A stretch of 64,000 nt of DNA from Allobosea sp. 47.2.35 (GCF_024655635.1 NZ_JANLGI010000003.1:310001-374000), one strand, 5' to 3'. Shown: positions 43,807 to 52,598, numbered from the stretch's first letter. The notes: generated by a model from the letters alone, not told the origin. Program-made: numbers and translations.

Positions 43807-45252
43807 TCATGCCAGCTTGTCGCCGATCAGGAATTCCAGCGCACGGTCGAGGCGGATCTGCGGCGGCGGCTTCAGGCGCCCGCCCGCGTCCGGCCCGACC
43901 AGCGGCGGCCGGAAGCGCGGCGCCCTGACCTGCCAATGCGCCCTCGGGTCGAAGATCGCCTCGGGCCGCTCAGGCAACTCGCCGGGGAAGATGGCGGCTT
44001 CCGCGATGCCGTCGAAGACCTGCCCGTCGATCGTCTCGCCCGCCTCCGGTACGCCGGCGATGGCCGGCAGTTCCTCGCGGCCTTCCTTGATCCGGACCTC
44101 ATGCGTCGCCCTGACGGCGGCCAGCGCCATCGCCTCGACCGTCGCGCCCGCCCCATGCGCCCGCGACAGCGCCCGCCCGACCAGATGCGACATCACCGCC
44201 GCCAGCCGGTCATGGCTCGAATGGTGGATATGGTCGGCCTTGGTCGCGGCGAAGAGCACGCGCTCGATCCGCGGCGCGAACAAGCTCGTCAGCCAGGAAT
44301 TGCGTCCGACCGAGAAGGCCGCGAGCGCCTGCCCCAAGGCGGTTTCGAGATCGGCCAAAGCCGGCGCCCCGGCATCGAGCGCCGCCAGCACATCGACCAG
44401 CACGATCTGCCGGTCGAGCCTGGCGAAGTGGTCGCGAAAGAACGGCGTTACCACGACGCGCTTATAGGCCTCGAAACGCTCCGCCATCAGCGCCGCAAGC
44501 GTGCCCGGCCGCACGTCCCGGTCATGGCCGAGATCGAGCGGCGCGAAGGTCAGTGCCGGCGAGCCTTCGAGATCGCCCGGCATCAGGAAACGCCCCGGCG
44601 GCGTCACCGCGACCGCCTCGGGATCGGCCCGCAAGCGCGCGAGATAGCCCTTGAACAGGTCGCTCGCCGCTTCCGCCGCGAGCTCGTCCGGCGCCCCGTC
44701 CGGGTCGCGCCCCGGCAGGTCGGCCAGCCATTGCGCGGCGGCCTCGCGCCGATGCGCCTTGCGCGCATCCGCCACAGCCTGCGCCGACCAGGCCTTGTAG
44801 TCCTGTCCGATCAGCGCGAGGTCGAGCAGCCACTCGCCGGGATAATCGACGATGTCGAGCGTCAGGGTCGCCGGCCCCTTGAACCAGCCAGCCGCGCGCT
44901 CGTAATCGATCTCGATCCTGAGCTCGGAGATGCGCCGCGTCGATTCTGGCCAGCTTCGCCCCTCGCCGTTCATCGCGGCGCGATGCGCCTCATAGGGAAA
45001 GCGCGGCACATCCGGATCGGGCTGCGGCACCAGTCGCACGCGGGCGATCCGCCCCTCGGACGAAGCCTTCAGCACGGGCAGCTTCGCGCCTTCGATCAGG
45101 TTCTGGATCAGGGCGGTGGTGAAGACCGTCTTGCCCGAGCGGGATAGTCCGGTGACGCCGATCCGCAGGCGCGGACGGGCAAGCCCCAGCAAGCTGTCGC
45201 CGAAAGCGAGAGCCGCGTTGCGGGCACTGTCGAGATATGAGGTGTCGCTCAC
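43807..45252 (-). CDS. YcjX family P-loop GTPase/ATPase (DUF463)
   Basis: 481 residues with Walker A GLSRSGKT (residues 34-41), a Walker B-like IVDYPGEW and the family segment FRDHFARLDRQIVLVDVLAALDAGAPALADLETAL. Similarity covers the whole length with YcjX, a stress-associated NTPase of unknown substrate. It lies between the SixA-like phosphatase gene and ycjF in a closely spaced minus-strand run (13 bp each side). Confidence 0.88.
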   Translation of the reverse strand: MSDTSYLDSARNAALAFGDSLLGLARPRLRIGVTGLSRSGKTVFTTALIQNLIEGAKLPVLKASSEGRIARVRLVPQPDPDVPRFPYEAHRAAMNGEGRSWPESTRRISELRIEIDYERAAGWFKGPATLTLDIVDYPGEWLLDLALIGQDYKAWSAQAVADARKAHRREAAAQWLADLPGRDPDGAPDELAAEAASDLFKGYLARLRADPEAVAVTPPGRFLMPGDLEGSPALTFAPLDLGHDRDVRPGTLAALMAERFEAYKRVVVTPFFRDHFARLDRQIVLVDVLAALDAGAPALADLETALGQALAAFSVGRNSWLTSLFAPRIERVLFAATKADHIHHSSHDRLAAVMSHLVGRALSRAHGAGATVEAMALAAVRATHEVRIKEGREELPAIAGVPEAGETIDGQVFDGIAEAAIFPGELPERPEAIFDPRAHWQVRAPRFRPPLVGPDAGGRLKPPPQIRLDRALEFLIGDKLA

Positions 45253-45265
45253 GGCGCCGCGGCGC

Positions 45266-45793
45266 TCACTCGTCCGGACCTTCGCCGAGCGACCCTGGCG
45301 TCACGAAGCGGTCGAGCCGGCCTTCTCGCGCCGCGATCGCGTACCAGTGCTCGACGGCGAAATCGATCACGGCGAGCCCGCAGGTCGGGTATTTCTGGCT
45401 CATCCGCGCCGAGGCGTAGCGGTCGCCATGCCCGGTCAGCAGATGCGCCAATTCCTCGAAACCAGGATTGTGGCCGATCAGGAGCAGCGTGCGGACATCG
45501 CCCTCGACCTCCTGCACGACATCGAGCAGGCGCTCGACCTTGGCCTCGTAGATGCGCGGCTCGTACAGCGTCGCCGGCTTCTCGGGCAGCATCGGCGCGA
45601 CCATCTCCCAGGTCTCGGCCGTGCGCTTGGCCGGCGAGATCAGCACAAGATCGGGCAGGAGCAATTCATCGGCGAGATAGCGCCCCATCACGGGAGCGGC
45701 CTCGCGCCCGCGTGCCGCGAGGGGTCGGTCGCGGTCGGCCACACCCGTGGGCCAGTGGGACTTGGCGTGGCGCAGTAGCATGAGGCGTCGCAT
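45266..45793 (-). CDS. SixA-like histidine phosphatase
   Basis: 175 residues of the histidine phosphatase superfamily. The N-terminal RHAKS (residues 8-12) carries the phospho-accepting His, followed by RDRPLAARGREAAPVMGRYL, SPAKRTAETWEM and the second His motif GHNPG. SixA acts on phosphohistidine of histidine-containing phosphotransfer domains; other members act on small molecules, so the substrate here is open. It lies 9 bp after the TetR gene and 13 bp before ycjX. Confidence 0.86.
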   Translation of the reverse strand: MRRLMLLRHAKSHWPTGVADRDRPLAARGREAAPVMGRYLADELLLPDLVLISPAKRTAETWEMVAPMLPEKPATLYEPRIYEAKVERLLDVVQEVEGDVRTLLLIGHNPGFEELAHLLTGHGDRYASARMSQKYPTCGLAVIDFAVEHWYAIAAREGRLDRFVTPGSLGEGPDE

Positions 45794-45802
45794 GAGCAGA
45801 AC

Positions 45803-46501
45803 CTAATCGCGGGCGTCGGCTTTTGCGAGCCCCTGCGTCGCGCCAAGTGCCGAAGCCAGCAGAGCGAACAACCGGGTCGCATACTCGTCGACAAAGACCT
45901 CGCGGCTGCCCTTGTCGTTCAGGAAATCCAGCGCCCCGTCGATCAGCAGGGTCGAGAAGCCGTGAACGGCCGCCCAGGCCAGCAAGACCTCCGGCAGGTC
46001 GGGATCGAGCACATCCGCCGGCGGCTTCTGGCCCGAGGCAGGCAGAGACGGCCTGCCGGAGGCCAATCGCACCTCTCGCAGCAGGATGCCGAAGGCGCGG
46101 CCCGAGGCGATCTGACAGCCGACATCCTCCCGGTCGATGCCGCGCTGTCCGAAGACCACGCGGAAGCGGCCGGGATTGGCCAACGCCGTCTCGACATAGG
46201 CGCGGGCGATGGCGGCGAGCCGGCTGCGCCCCTGCTCCTGCGCGGCAGCGACGGCCGCTTCCATGGCTGTCCCGAGATCGATGAACCCGAGTGTCGCAAT
46301 CGCCGTGAGCAGCCCGGTCAGGTTGCCGAAGTGATGAGCGGGCGCCGCTGGCGAGACCCCCGCCCGCCGGGCACATTCGCGCAAGGTGAAGCCGCCGAGC
46401 CCACGTTCCGCCAGCACCTCTTCGGCCGCGGCGATCATCGCCTCCCGCAAGGCGCCGTGGTGATAGTGCCCGCGCACGGCCGGCGCCGGAGCCTCGGCCA
46501 T
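45803..46501 (-). CDS. TetR/AcrR family regulator
   Basis: 232 residues. The N-terminal helix-turn-helix is at about residues 13-58 (HGALREAMIAAAEEVLAERGLGGFTLRECARRAGVSPAAPAHHFGNLTGLLTAIATLGF). The C-terminal effector-binding domain has a WHG-type pattern (RAYVETALANPGRFRVVFGQRG, ILLREVR, LAWAAVHGFSTLLIDGAL). It is divergent from the ABA4-like membrane protein gene, and a palindrome in the gap between them is the likely operator. The regulator probably represses both units; the ligand is unknown. sixA, ycjX and ycjF follow closely on the same strand. Confidence 0.88.
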   Translation of the reverse strand: MAEAPAPAVRGHYHHGALREAMIAAAEEVLAERGLGGFTLRECARRAGVSPAAPAHHFGNLTGLLTAIATLGFIDLGTAMEAAVAAAQEQGRSRLAAIARAYVETALANPGRFRVVFGQRGIDREDVGCQIASGRAFGILLREVRLASGRPSLPASGQKPPADVLDPDLPEVLLAWAAVHGFSTLLIDGALDFLNDKGSREVFVDEYATRLFALLASALGATQGLAKADARD

Positions 46502-46532
46502 CGCGGCCTCCTCGATCTTAACAGCGTCAAAA

Positions 46533-46555
46533 TTATCTTGACGCCGTCAAGATAA
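46533..46555. promoter_or_regulatory. Probable TetR operator palindrome
   Basis: TTATCTTGAC (46533-46542) and GTCAAGATAA (46546-46555) are perfect 10-bp arms with a 3-nt spacer. Extra half-sites GTCAAAAT (46526-46533) and GTCAAGAT (46586-46593) flank it. It sits in the divergent gap between tetR and the ABA4-like gene. Confidence 0.8.
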
Positions 46556-46604
46556 CGCGCCAGAACCAACCCGCAACTGAACACTGTCAAGATTGGAGGA
46601 TATC

Positions 46605-47858
46605 ATGCCGCCTTCGACATGGGATGCTGCGTTTTCGATTGCCGGACAAATCGCGATCGGCGGCTGGCTCCTCCTGATCTGTGCCCCGCATTGGCGCATC
46701 GGCAGGGCCGTTGCCGGCCTCGCCATCCCAACGCTCCTCTCGCTCGGCTACTTCGTCCTGATCGCGGCGTTCTGGCATGGGGCGAGCGGCGGCTTCTCCT
46801 CGCTCGACGCCGTCGCGGCGCTTTTCGCGTCACGGCCGCTGTTGCTGGCAGGCTGGATCCATTACCTCGCCTTCGACCTGCTGATCGGCGGCTGGCTGCT
46901 CGGCCAATCCCAGCGCGACGGCCTGCCGCATTGGGCGATGATCCCGGTTCTCGCCCTCACTTTCCTGTTCGGCCCGGCCGGCTACCTGCTCTATCGCCTG
47001 ATCGCCGTCAGCCGCACCATCGCGTCGGAGGACCGTATCCCGCGCTTCCTGGCGCGGCTGCCGGCGCCGTTCCGGGCGCTGGAATGGGAGCCGCGGCTGA
47101 CGGCAGCAGGAATCGCCACATTGCTGCTCGTCATTCCGACGCTGCTCGCCCATGCCGTCGATCCGCGCTTGTTCAACGGCGACAATGTCTGGCTCAAGCC
47201 GCTGAAATTCGAGATCTCGATCGCGGTCTATCTCCTGTCCTTCGCGGTGCTGCTGCCGTTGACCAGCGAGACCTTCCAGCGCTCTCGGCTCGGCCGCTTC
47301 ACGGTCTGGCCGGTGATTGGGCTGCTGTTCTTCGAGCTCGTCTACATCGCCTGGCGCGCCTCGCGCGGCGAAGCCTCCCACTACAACCAGGACGGCCTGA
47401 CGGCGACGTTTCTCTATGCTGTGATGGGCGTGGCCGCCGTGCTTTTTACGGCCGCGAGCGGTGTCCTGGCCTATGGCCTCGCCCGCAGCGACGCCGTGCC
47501 GATGCCGCCGGTGCTGCGCCGCTCGCTGGTGCTCGGCCTCGCCTTGACCTGCGGCCTCGGCCTCCTCTCCGGCGCCATCATCAGCTCCGCCAGCGGACAC
47601 ACGGTCGGCACGCCGATGCCGGGCGCAGCGGTCATCCCCTTCTTCGGCTGGTCATTGACCGCGGGCGACCTGCGCCTCGCCCATTTCCTGGCGCTGCATG
47701 CGATGCATATCGTTCCGGCCTTCGCGCTGCTCGCCTCGTTCCTTGGAAAGGCAGTGGCGCCGCGCGCGGTCGATGCCTTCGCGCTGGCCTATGCCGGCAT
47801 CACCGCAACGGCGCTGGTCGCGGCGCTCAATGCCCGGCCGCTGCTTGGGATGGGCTGA
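46605..47858 (+). CDS. ABA4-like (DUF4281) membrane protein, fused to a second membrane domain
   Basis: 417 residues from the ATG at 46605, which has GGAGG at 46595-46599; a TTG 12 bases earlier is not needed. About 11 membrane helices. Residues 1-140 match the ABA4-like/DUF4281 pattern (DAAFSIAGQIAIGGWLLLICAPHW; WIHYLAFDLLIGGWLLGQSQRDGLPHW; LTFLFGPAGYLLY). The rest (about 150-417) looks like another membrane domain with NVWLKPLKFEISIAVYLLSFA and a LAHFLALHAMHIVPAFALL helix. In plants ABA4 is needed for neoxanthin synthesis; bacterial members are uncharacterised. It is divergent from a TetR gene and probably repressed by it. Confidence 0.75.
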   Translation: MPPSTWDAAFSIAGQIAIGGWLLLICAPHWRIGRAVAGLAIPTLLSLGYFVLIAAFWHGASGGFSSLDAVAALFASRPLLLAGWIHYLAFDLLIGGWLLGQSQRDGLPHWAMIPVLALTFLFGPAGYLLYRLIAVSRTIASEDRIPRFLARLPAPFRALEWEPRLTAAGIATLLLVIPTLLAHAVDPRLFNGDNVWLKPLKFEISIAVYLLSFAVLLPLTSETFQRSRLGRFTVWPVIGLLFFELVYIAWRASRGEASHYNQDGLTATFLYAVMGVAAVLFTAASGVLAYGLARSDAVPMPPVLRRSLVLGLALTCGLGLLSGAIISSASGHTVGTPMPGAAVIPFFGWSLTAGDLRLAHFLALHAMHIVPAFALLASFLGKAVAPRAVDAFALAYAGITATALVAALNARPLLGMG

Positions 47859-47862
47859 AGCT

Positions 47863-48708
47863 TCAGCGGCTCTCGCGCCGGGCCATGAAGGCGAGCTTCT
47901 CGAACAGCGAGACATCCTGCTCGTTCTTCAGCAGCGCCCCGTGCAGCGGCGGGATCAGCTTGCGCGGGTCGCGCTCGCGCAGCACCTCCGGCCCGATATC
48001 CTCGGCGACGAGGAGCTTCAGCCAGTCGAGCAGTTCCGAGGTCGAGGGCTTCTTCTTGATGCCCGGCACCTCGCGTACCTCGAAGAACAGGCGCAGCGCC
48101 TCTTCCATCAGGCGCTTCTTGATACCGGGGAAATGCACCTCGACGATCGCCTGCATCGTCTCGGCGTCGGGGAAGCGGATATAGTGGAAGAAGCAGCGGC
48201 GCAGGAAGGCGTCCGGCAGCTCTTTCTCGTTGTTGGAGGTGATGATCATCACCGGCCGCTGCGCCGCCTTGATCGTCTCGCCGGTCTCGTAGACATGGAA
48301 TTCCATGCGGTCGAGTTCGAGCAGCAGGTCGTTGGGGAACTCGATATCGGCCTTGTCGATCTCGTCGATCAGCAGCACCGGGCGGACCGGCGCGACGAAG
48401 GCTTCCCAGAGCTTGCCGCGCTTGATGTAGTTGCCGATCTCGGAGACGCGGGGATCGCCGAGCTGGCTGTCGCGCAGGCGGCTCACCGCATCGTATTCGT
48501 AAAGACCCTGCTGCGCCTTGGTCGTCGACTTGATGTGCCAGGTGATCAAAGGCGCACCCAGCGCCGCCGCGATCTCCTCGGCCAGCACCGTCTTGCCCGT
48601 GCCGGGCTCGCCCTTCACCAGCAGCGGACGCTCCAGCCGGATCGCGGCATTGACGGCAACGGTAAGATCCTCGGTCGCGACATAGTTTTCAGTGCCGGCA
48701 AAGCGCAT
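47863..48708 (-). CDS. MoxR family AAA+ ATPase
   Basis: 281 residues with Walker A GEPGTGKT (about residues 38-45), Walker B VLLIDEID, sensor region IITSNNEKELPDAFLRRC and the C-terminal lid. MoxR ATPases act as chaperones for maturing metalloenzymes or envelope systems, usually with a von Willebrand factor A protein. The sequence resembles the CoxD-like branch used in CO dehydrogenase maturation. No such partner is present: the next gene converges on it 4 bp away. Confidence 0.87.
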   Translation of the reverse strand: MRFAGTENYVATEDLTVAVNAAIRLERPLLVKGEPGTGKTVLAEEIAAALGAPLITWHIKSTTKAQQGLYEYDAVSRLRDSQLGDPRVSEIGNYIKRGKLWEAFVAPVRPVLLIDEIDKADIEFPNDLLLELDRMEFHVYETGETIKAAQRPVMIITSNNEKELPDAFLRRCFFHYIRFPDAETMQAIVEVHFPGIKKRLMEEALRLFFEVREVPGIKKKPSTSELLDWLKLLVAEDIGPEVLRERDPRKLIPPLHGALLKNEQDVSLFEKLAFMARRESR

Positions 48709-48926
48709 GGACAGTCCTTCTGAACGGATGGCCGGACGCTATCCTATTCGCATCGCACGCGGAAACCGGATTTTTCGCCCGAGGCACCTGAGCGCCGGCG
48801 CCTAAAGGCTCGCGCGGCAAGGCGAATTTCTGCCCGCCAGGACGATTCCAAGGTTGTGCTGCGCCGCCGCAAACCGCAAAGTTCGCAGGCCCATCCCTTC
48901 AACACGCGAATCGCAAGGTCTGCCTT

Positions 48927-50720
48927 TTGGCCGGTACAGTCGACCCTTCCGCCTATCGAGACGTCGTCGTCGTGCTCGCCACGGCAGGCATCGTCGTGCC
49001 GATCGCCAAGACCCTGAAGATCAACTCGATCATCGCCTTCGTCGGCTGTGGCGCCCTGCTCGGTCCCTTCGGCCTGGGCGGGCTGGTTTCCACGATTCCG
49101 CTGCTCAGCACGATCACCGTCTCGAATGCGGAGGCGCTTGCCGGCCCTGCCGAGCTCGGCGTCGCCTTCCTGCTCTTCGTCATCGGGCTGGAACTCTCCT
49201 TCGAGCGCCTGATGACGATGAAGCGCCTCGTCTTCGGCCTCGGCCTCGGCCAGGTCGGTCTCTGCGCCGCTGCGATCGGCCTTTTCGCCTATGCGCTCGG
49301 CCAGCCGGCGGCGGCGGCCCTCATCATCGGCTTCGGCCTCGCCCTGTCCTCGACCGCGATGGTCGTCGAACTGCTGGCGGCGAAGAAGCGGATGACCACC
49401 TCCGCCGGCCGCTCCAGTTTCGCGATCCTGCTCTGCCAGGACCTTGCCGTCATCCCGCTGCTGTTCCTGATCAGCGTGCTCGACGCGCAGAACGGCTCGG
49501 GCTCGCTGCTCGCCGGCCTGGCGGAGGCCTTCATCAAGGCCTTCGTCGCCATCGCGATCATCGTCGTCATCGGCCGGCTGGCCCTGCGCCCGCTGTTCCG
49601 GCTGGTCGCCTCGACCGATTCAACCGAGAGCTTCATGGCCGCGACGCTGCTGACGGCTCTCGGCACCGGCCTGATCGCGGCGGCGGCCGGCCTGTCGATG
49701 GGGCTGGGAGCGTTCATTGCCGGGCTCCTGCTCGCCGAGACCGAGTTCCGCCGCGCGATCGAGGTCACGATCGACCCGTTCAAGTCGCTGCTGATCGGCG
49801 TCTTCTTCCTCACCGTCGGCATGGGCGTGAACCCGGCCGACATCGCGGCCCACCCCTTCGCGATCCTCGGCGGCGCCATCGGTCTCGTGCTCGTCAAGGG
49901 CGCCATCATCTTCGTGCTCGCCCGCCGCTTCAGGCTCGCGACCGCGACGGCGCTCGAAACCGCGATCCTGGTCGCACCGGGCGGCGAATTCGCCTTCGTG
50001 CTGCTCAATGCCGCGACCGGCGCCAAGCTGATCGATCCCGGTGCCACCAGCATCGTGCTGGCCGCCGTCTCGCTCACCATGGTTGCCCTGCCATTGCTGG
50101 CCCGTATCGCCCGCAACCTCGCGCAGAAGCTGGCGACACCCGTCATATTGCCCGACGAAGCCGCCATCTTGCCGCCGGACGACCACACGCCGCGCGCCAT
50201 CGTGGTCGGCGGCGGGCGCGTCGGCCGCCTCGTCGGCTCGATGCTGGACGAACACGGCAAGTCCCATATCGTCATCGACGCGGATGCCTCGCTGATCACT
50301 GCGCAGCGCCGCGCCGGCCGCCCGGCCTATTACGGCGACGCGACCAAGCCGGAATTCCTGCGCCTCTGCGGCCTGGAGGAAGCGACGGCGCTGATCGTGA
50401 CGATCGACAATCCTCGCGCCGTCGATGCCATCGTCCTCGCGGCCCGCTCGCTCAGGCCCGACATCGTTATCGTCGCCCGCGCCCGCGACGCGACCCATGC
50501 CCGCCATCTCTACGAGATCGGCGTGAACGACGCGGTGCCCGAAACCATCGAGGCCAGCCTGCAATTGTCGGAAGCCGCGCTGGTCGGGCTCGGCGTGCCG
50601 ATGGGCCTCGTCATCGCCTCGGTCCACGAACGGCGCGACGGCTTCCGCGCCCAGCTCAAGCCGGCAGGCGCTGCGGCAGCCCGCGCCCTTCCCCGCCACG
50701 CCCGCTCGCGAAGGCTGTGA
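48927..50720 (+). CDS. CPA2 family monovalent cation:proton antiporter (KefB/YbaL-like)
   Basis: 597 residues. No ATG or GTG fits the start, and I use the TTG at 48927. Residues about 1-390 form the antiporter with roughly 12 membrane helices (GVAFLLFVIGLELSFERLMTMKRLVFGLGLGQV; GFGLALSSTAMVVELL; SFAILLCQDLAVIPLLF; MGLGAFIAGLLLAETEFRRAIEVTIDPFKSLLIGVFFLTVGMGVN). A TrkA-N type NAD-binding domain follows (AIVVGGGRVGRLVGSMLDEHGKSHIVIDADASL; YYGDATKPEFLRLCGLEEATALIVTIDN). It exports K+ in exchange for H+. Its 3' end overlaps the convergent glycosyltransferase gene by 65 bp. Confidence 0.9.
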   Translation: MAGTVDPSAYRDVVVVLATAGIVVPIAKTLKINSIIAFVGCGALLGPFGLGGLVSTIPLLSTITVSNAEALAGPAELGVAFLLFVIGLELSFERLMTMKRLVFGLGLGQVGLCAAAIGLFAYALGQPAAAALIIGFGLALSSTAMVVELLAAKKRMTTSAGRSSFAILLCQDLAVIPLLFLISVLDAQNGSGSLLAGLAEAFIKAFVAIAIIVVIGRLALRPLFRLVASTDSTESFMAATLLTALGTGLIAAAAGLSMGLGAFIAGLLLAETEFRRAIEVTIDPFKSLLIGVFFLTVGMGVNPADIAAHPFAILGGAIGLVLVKGAIIFVLARRFRLATATALETAILVAPGGEFAFVLLNAATGAKLIDPGATSIVLAAVSLTMVALPLLARIARNLAQKLATPVILPDEAAILPPDDHTPRAIVVGGGRVGRLVGSMLDEHGKSHIVIDADASLITAQRRAGRPAYYGDATKPEFLRLCGLEEATALIVTIDNPRAVDAIVLAARSLRPDIVIVARARDATHARHLYEIGVNDAVPETIEASLQLSEAALVGLGVPMGLVIASVHERRDGFRAQLKPAGAAAARALPRHARSRRL

Positions 50721-51771
50721 GCGTCGTGGTCGTGGCAGGCTCCGGCTCGCGCGGAAAATAGCCGGCCTCGCGCGCCACGCGCCGGATATGGCCGTAGAAC
50801 TGCGCGGCGCTTGCCGCCCAGCTATGGCGCGCCGCCAGCTCCAGGCAGGCTTCGCGCGGCACCCTGAGCGCCTGCATCGCGGCGCTACGCAGGTCCTCGT
50901 CCAGCACGGCGGCCGCGCTGCCGGCAAAGACGTCGCGCGGCCCCTGCACCGGGAAGGCCGCGACGGGCAAGCCGCTCGCCGCCGCTTCCAGCAGGACGAT
51001 GCCGAAGGTGTCGGTCAGGCTCGGAAAGACGAAGACATCCGAGGAGGCATAGATCCCCGCCAGTTCCTCGCCTTCCTTCAGGCCGAGGAAGCGGGCCTCG
51101 GGAAAGGCGCGTTCGAGATCGGCGCGCGCCGGCCCGTCTCCAACCACGACCTTGCTGCCCGGCAGCTTGAGTGACAGGAAGGCCTCGACATTCTTCTCGA
51201 CCGCGACGCGGCCGACATAGAGGAAGATCGGCCGCGGCAGGTCGAGCAGGCTCTGCGGGCGCGGGTGGAACAGCGAGAGATCGACGCCGCGCCCCCAGCG
51301 CACCAGCTTCTCGAAGCCGTGCTGGCGCAACTCCTCCTCGACCGTCGCCGTCGAGACCATCACGGCGGCGGCAGGGCCGTGGAAGCGGCGCAGCAGCCGG
51401 TAGCTCCAGCTCTCGGGGATCGGCCAGCGTGCCGCGATATATTGCGGGAAGCGGGTGTGATAGCTCGTCGTGAACGGCCGCTTCTGGGCGAGGCAGACCG
51501 CCCGTGTCAGCCAGCCGATCGGCCCTTCGGTCGCGATATGGATATGGTCGGGCGCGAAATCGGAGATGCGCGCCGCGAGCATCCGCCGCGTCGCGAGCGC
51601 CAGGCGGATATCCGGATAGCTCGGCAGGCCGACCTGATGAAAGCCTTCCGGGGTCAGCGCCTGCGCGGTGATGCCCAGCACCGGAGCCGCCTGGATCATC
51701 TGCTCCAGCGAGCGCACCACGCCGTTGACCTGGGGCCGCCAGGCATCGGTCGCGACCAGAACGCGCATCAC
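50656..51771 (-). CDS. Family 4 (GT-B) glycosyltransferase
   Basis: 371 residues. GT-B fold: N-terminal TDAWRPQVNGVVRSLEQM, IHIATEGPIGW, TTSYHTRFPQYIAARW, VSTATVEEELRQHGF, RGVDLSLFHP, then the donor-binding half FLYVGRVAVEKNVEAFLSL, VVVGDGPARADLE and the signature SDVFVFPSLTDTFGIVLLEAAASGLPVAAF. The donor is probably GDP-mannose or similar, and the acceptor is unknown (membrane glycolipid is one possibility). It starts within the 4-bp overlap with the upstream phosphatase gene, and its C-terminal tail reaches into the 3' end of the antiporter gene. Confidence 0.88.
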   Translation of the reverse strand: MMRVLVATDAWRPQVNGVVRSLEQMIQAAPVLGITAQALTPEGFHQVGLPSYPDIRLALATRRMLAARISDFAPDHIHIATEGPIGWLTRAVCLAQKRPFTTSYHTRFPQYIAARWPIPESWSYRLLRRFHGPAAAVMVSTATVEEELRQHGFEKLVRWGRGVDLSLFHPRPQSLLDLPRPIFLYVGRVAVEKNVEAFLSLKLPGSKVVVGDGPARADLERAFPEARFLGLKEGEELAGIYASSDVFVFPSLTDTFGIVLLEAAASGLPVAAFPVQGPRDVFAGSAAAVLDEDLRSAAMQALRVPREACLELAARHSWAASAAQFYGHIRRVAREAGYFPREPEPATTTTLTAFASGRGGEGRGLPQRLPA

Positions 51772-52598
51772 GCGGCCTCGATCAGGTCCCGGACCGGAGC
51801 CGATCGCGTCGGCATCGAGACCGGTGCTGCAGGCGCGTTGTTCACCCGGCCCTGCGGCCAGCGGATCAGTTCGAAGCGGCCATCCTCATGCTCGACGAAG
51901 GCGGTGCAGCTTTCGACCCAGTCGCCGGTATTGATATAGGTCAGCCCCTCGATCTCGCGATGGGCGGCATGGTGGATATGGCCGCAGATCACGCCGTCGG
52001 CCTTGTGGCGGCGCGCCTCGGCGGCAAGGCAGGTCTCGAACTCGCCGATATAATTCACGGCATTCTTGACCTTGGCCTTGGCCCAGGCCGAAAGCGACCA
52101 GTGCGGCAAACGCAGCACGCGGCGCACCCGGTTGATCGCCATGTTGAGCGCCAGCGCGACCGTGTAGGCCCAGTCGCCGAGCAGCGCGAGCCATTTGGCG
52201 TTGCGCACGACAAGGTCGAACAGGTCGCCATGGATGACGAGCATGCGCTTGCCGTCGGCGGTCTCATGGATGATCTCGTCGACCAGCGTGATGCCGCCGA
52301 ACTGCAGGCCGGTGAAGTCGCGCAGGAAATCGTCGTGATTGCCGGTGACGTAGATCAGCTTAGAGCCCTTGCGCACCTTGCGCAGCAGCTTCTGGATCAC
52401 GTCGTTATGCGCCTGCGGGAAGTACCAGCCGCTCTTCAGGCGCCAACCGTCGATGATATCGCCGACGAGATAGATCTGCGGCGCATCATAGGCGCGCAGG
52501 AACTCCAGCACGAGATCGGCCTGGGCCCCACGGGTGCCCAGATGCAGATCCGAGATGAAGATACTGCGGACCCGCTTGCTGTTATCCTCGTCGCTCAT
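51768..52598 (-). CDS. LpxH-like metallophosphatase (UDP-2,3-diacylglucosamine diphosphatase family)
   Basis: 276 residues from the ATG at 52598 (the open frame continues upstream but is unrelated). Metallophosphoesterase motifs in order: SDLHLGT, GDIIDGW, GNHDD, HGDLFD and GHIHHA. LpxH hydrolyses UDP-2,3-diacylglucosamine in lipid A synthesis. Alphaproteobacteria commonly use LpxI for that step, so this protein may act on another diphosphate. It overlaps the glycosyltransferase gene by 4 bp, which fits a role in glycolipid metabolism. Confidence 0.87.
   Translation of the reverse strand: MSDEDNSKRVRSIFISDLHLGTRGAQADLVLEFLRAYDAPQIYLVGDIIDGWRLKSGWYFPQAHNDVIQKLLRKVRKGSKLIYVTGNHDDFLRDFTGLQFGGITLVDEIIHETADGKRMLVIHGDLFDLVVRNAKWLALLGDWAYTVALALNMAINRVRRVLRLPHWSLSAWAKAKVKNAVNYIGEFETCLAAEARRHKADGVICGHIHHAAHREIEGLTYINTGDWVESCTAFVEHEDGRFELIRWPQGRVNNAPAAPVSMPTRSAPVRDLIEAA

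Noticed and set aside
46619-48184. 521-residue plus-strand frame over the ABA4-like gene and into moxR
   Set aside because: Out of frame with the membrane protein, Arg/Pro/Gly-rich, and runs antisense into moxR.
49620-50927. 435-residue frame antisense to the antiporter
   Set aside because: Shadow; the antiporter frame has membrane and TrkA-N motifs.
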